DNA from: Clostridia bacterium
GTDB taxonomy: Bacteria > Bacillota > Sulfobacillia > SLMV01
DNA length: 6,147 bases
Direction of reading: 5' to 3'
Assembly: GCA_003554565.1 (NCBI GenBank)
Contig: PWGR01000078.1
Span: 1 to 6,147 of the forward strand
Below are positions 6,127 to 6,147 of this stretch, one piece after another. The translations under genes were made by a program, and so were the position numbers. Position 1 is the stretch's first letter; the number at the start of each line of letters is the position of its first letter. The notes below the pieces were generated by a model. That model saw only the letters and a program-made list of their open reading frames with translations, made no database searches and was not told the DNA's origin.

Positions 6127-6147
6127 GTGCGCTCCAGTGAACCCGAA
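6127..6147 (+). CDS. Possible start of a further gene, cut by the window edge
   Basis: GTG at 6127 has GGAGG at 6117-6121, 5 bases upstream, and the frame stays open for all seven codons to the edge (MRSSEPE). It begins 70 bases after the M24-like stop on the same strand, a spacing suited to an operon. Too little sequence is present to judge function. The ATG at 6122 directly abuts GGAGG and is a poorer start. Confidence 0.3.

Overview
The window is GC-rich chromosomal DNA from a bacterium. Nothing in it marks a mobile element, CRISPR array, rRNA or tRNA. The host cannot be named from this sequence. The manganese-type substrate-binding protein has a plain N-terminal hydrophobic segment with no convincing lipobox, and the regulator is a close MntR homologue. 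That combination fits a diderm with Firmicutes-like or TroR-like metal control, such as a spirochaete or a deep-branching clostridial relative. This is inference. Strong AGGAGG-type ribosome binding sites precede several starts.

Layout. Positions 34-1461 (minus strand) hold a manganese homeostasis pair transcribed leftwards: an MntR repressor, then, after an 84-base gap, a PsaA/MntC/TroA-type manganese-binding protein. The ATPase and permease of the ABC transporter are not in the window and would be expected beyond the left edge. Divergent from mntR, on the plus strand, is a C45-family (acyl-CoA:6-APA acyltransferase-like) Ntn-hydrolase at 1673-2662, with a good sigma-70-type promoter in front. 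It converges on a 12-TM MFS carrier at 2698-4026 (minus strand) of the monocarboxylate/OFA-like type. A 545-base divergent intergenic region separates the carrier from a pita-bread-fold (M24/creatinase-like) protein at 4572-6056 (plus strand), which has a near-perfect ribosome binding site. A possible start of a further plus-strand gene lies at the right edge.

How the genes may work together. The mntR/binding-protein pair is a self-contained manganese uptake and sensing unit. The other three genes could form a small catabolic or detoxification set: a C-N amide hydrolase or acyltransferase, a carrier for a small, probably anionic, compound, and a creatinase-like hydrolase. The M24 protein is the most interesting item. 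By hand alignment it has lost three of the five metal-ligand positions of aminopeptidase P while keeping the fold's catalytic histidines and one glutamate. A role as an ordinary Xaa-Pro aminopeptidase is therefore doubtful, and a metal-independent or altered-metal reaction is more likely. No substrate can be assigned from the sequence alone.
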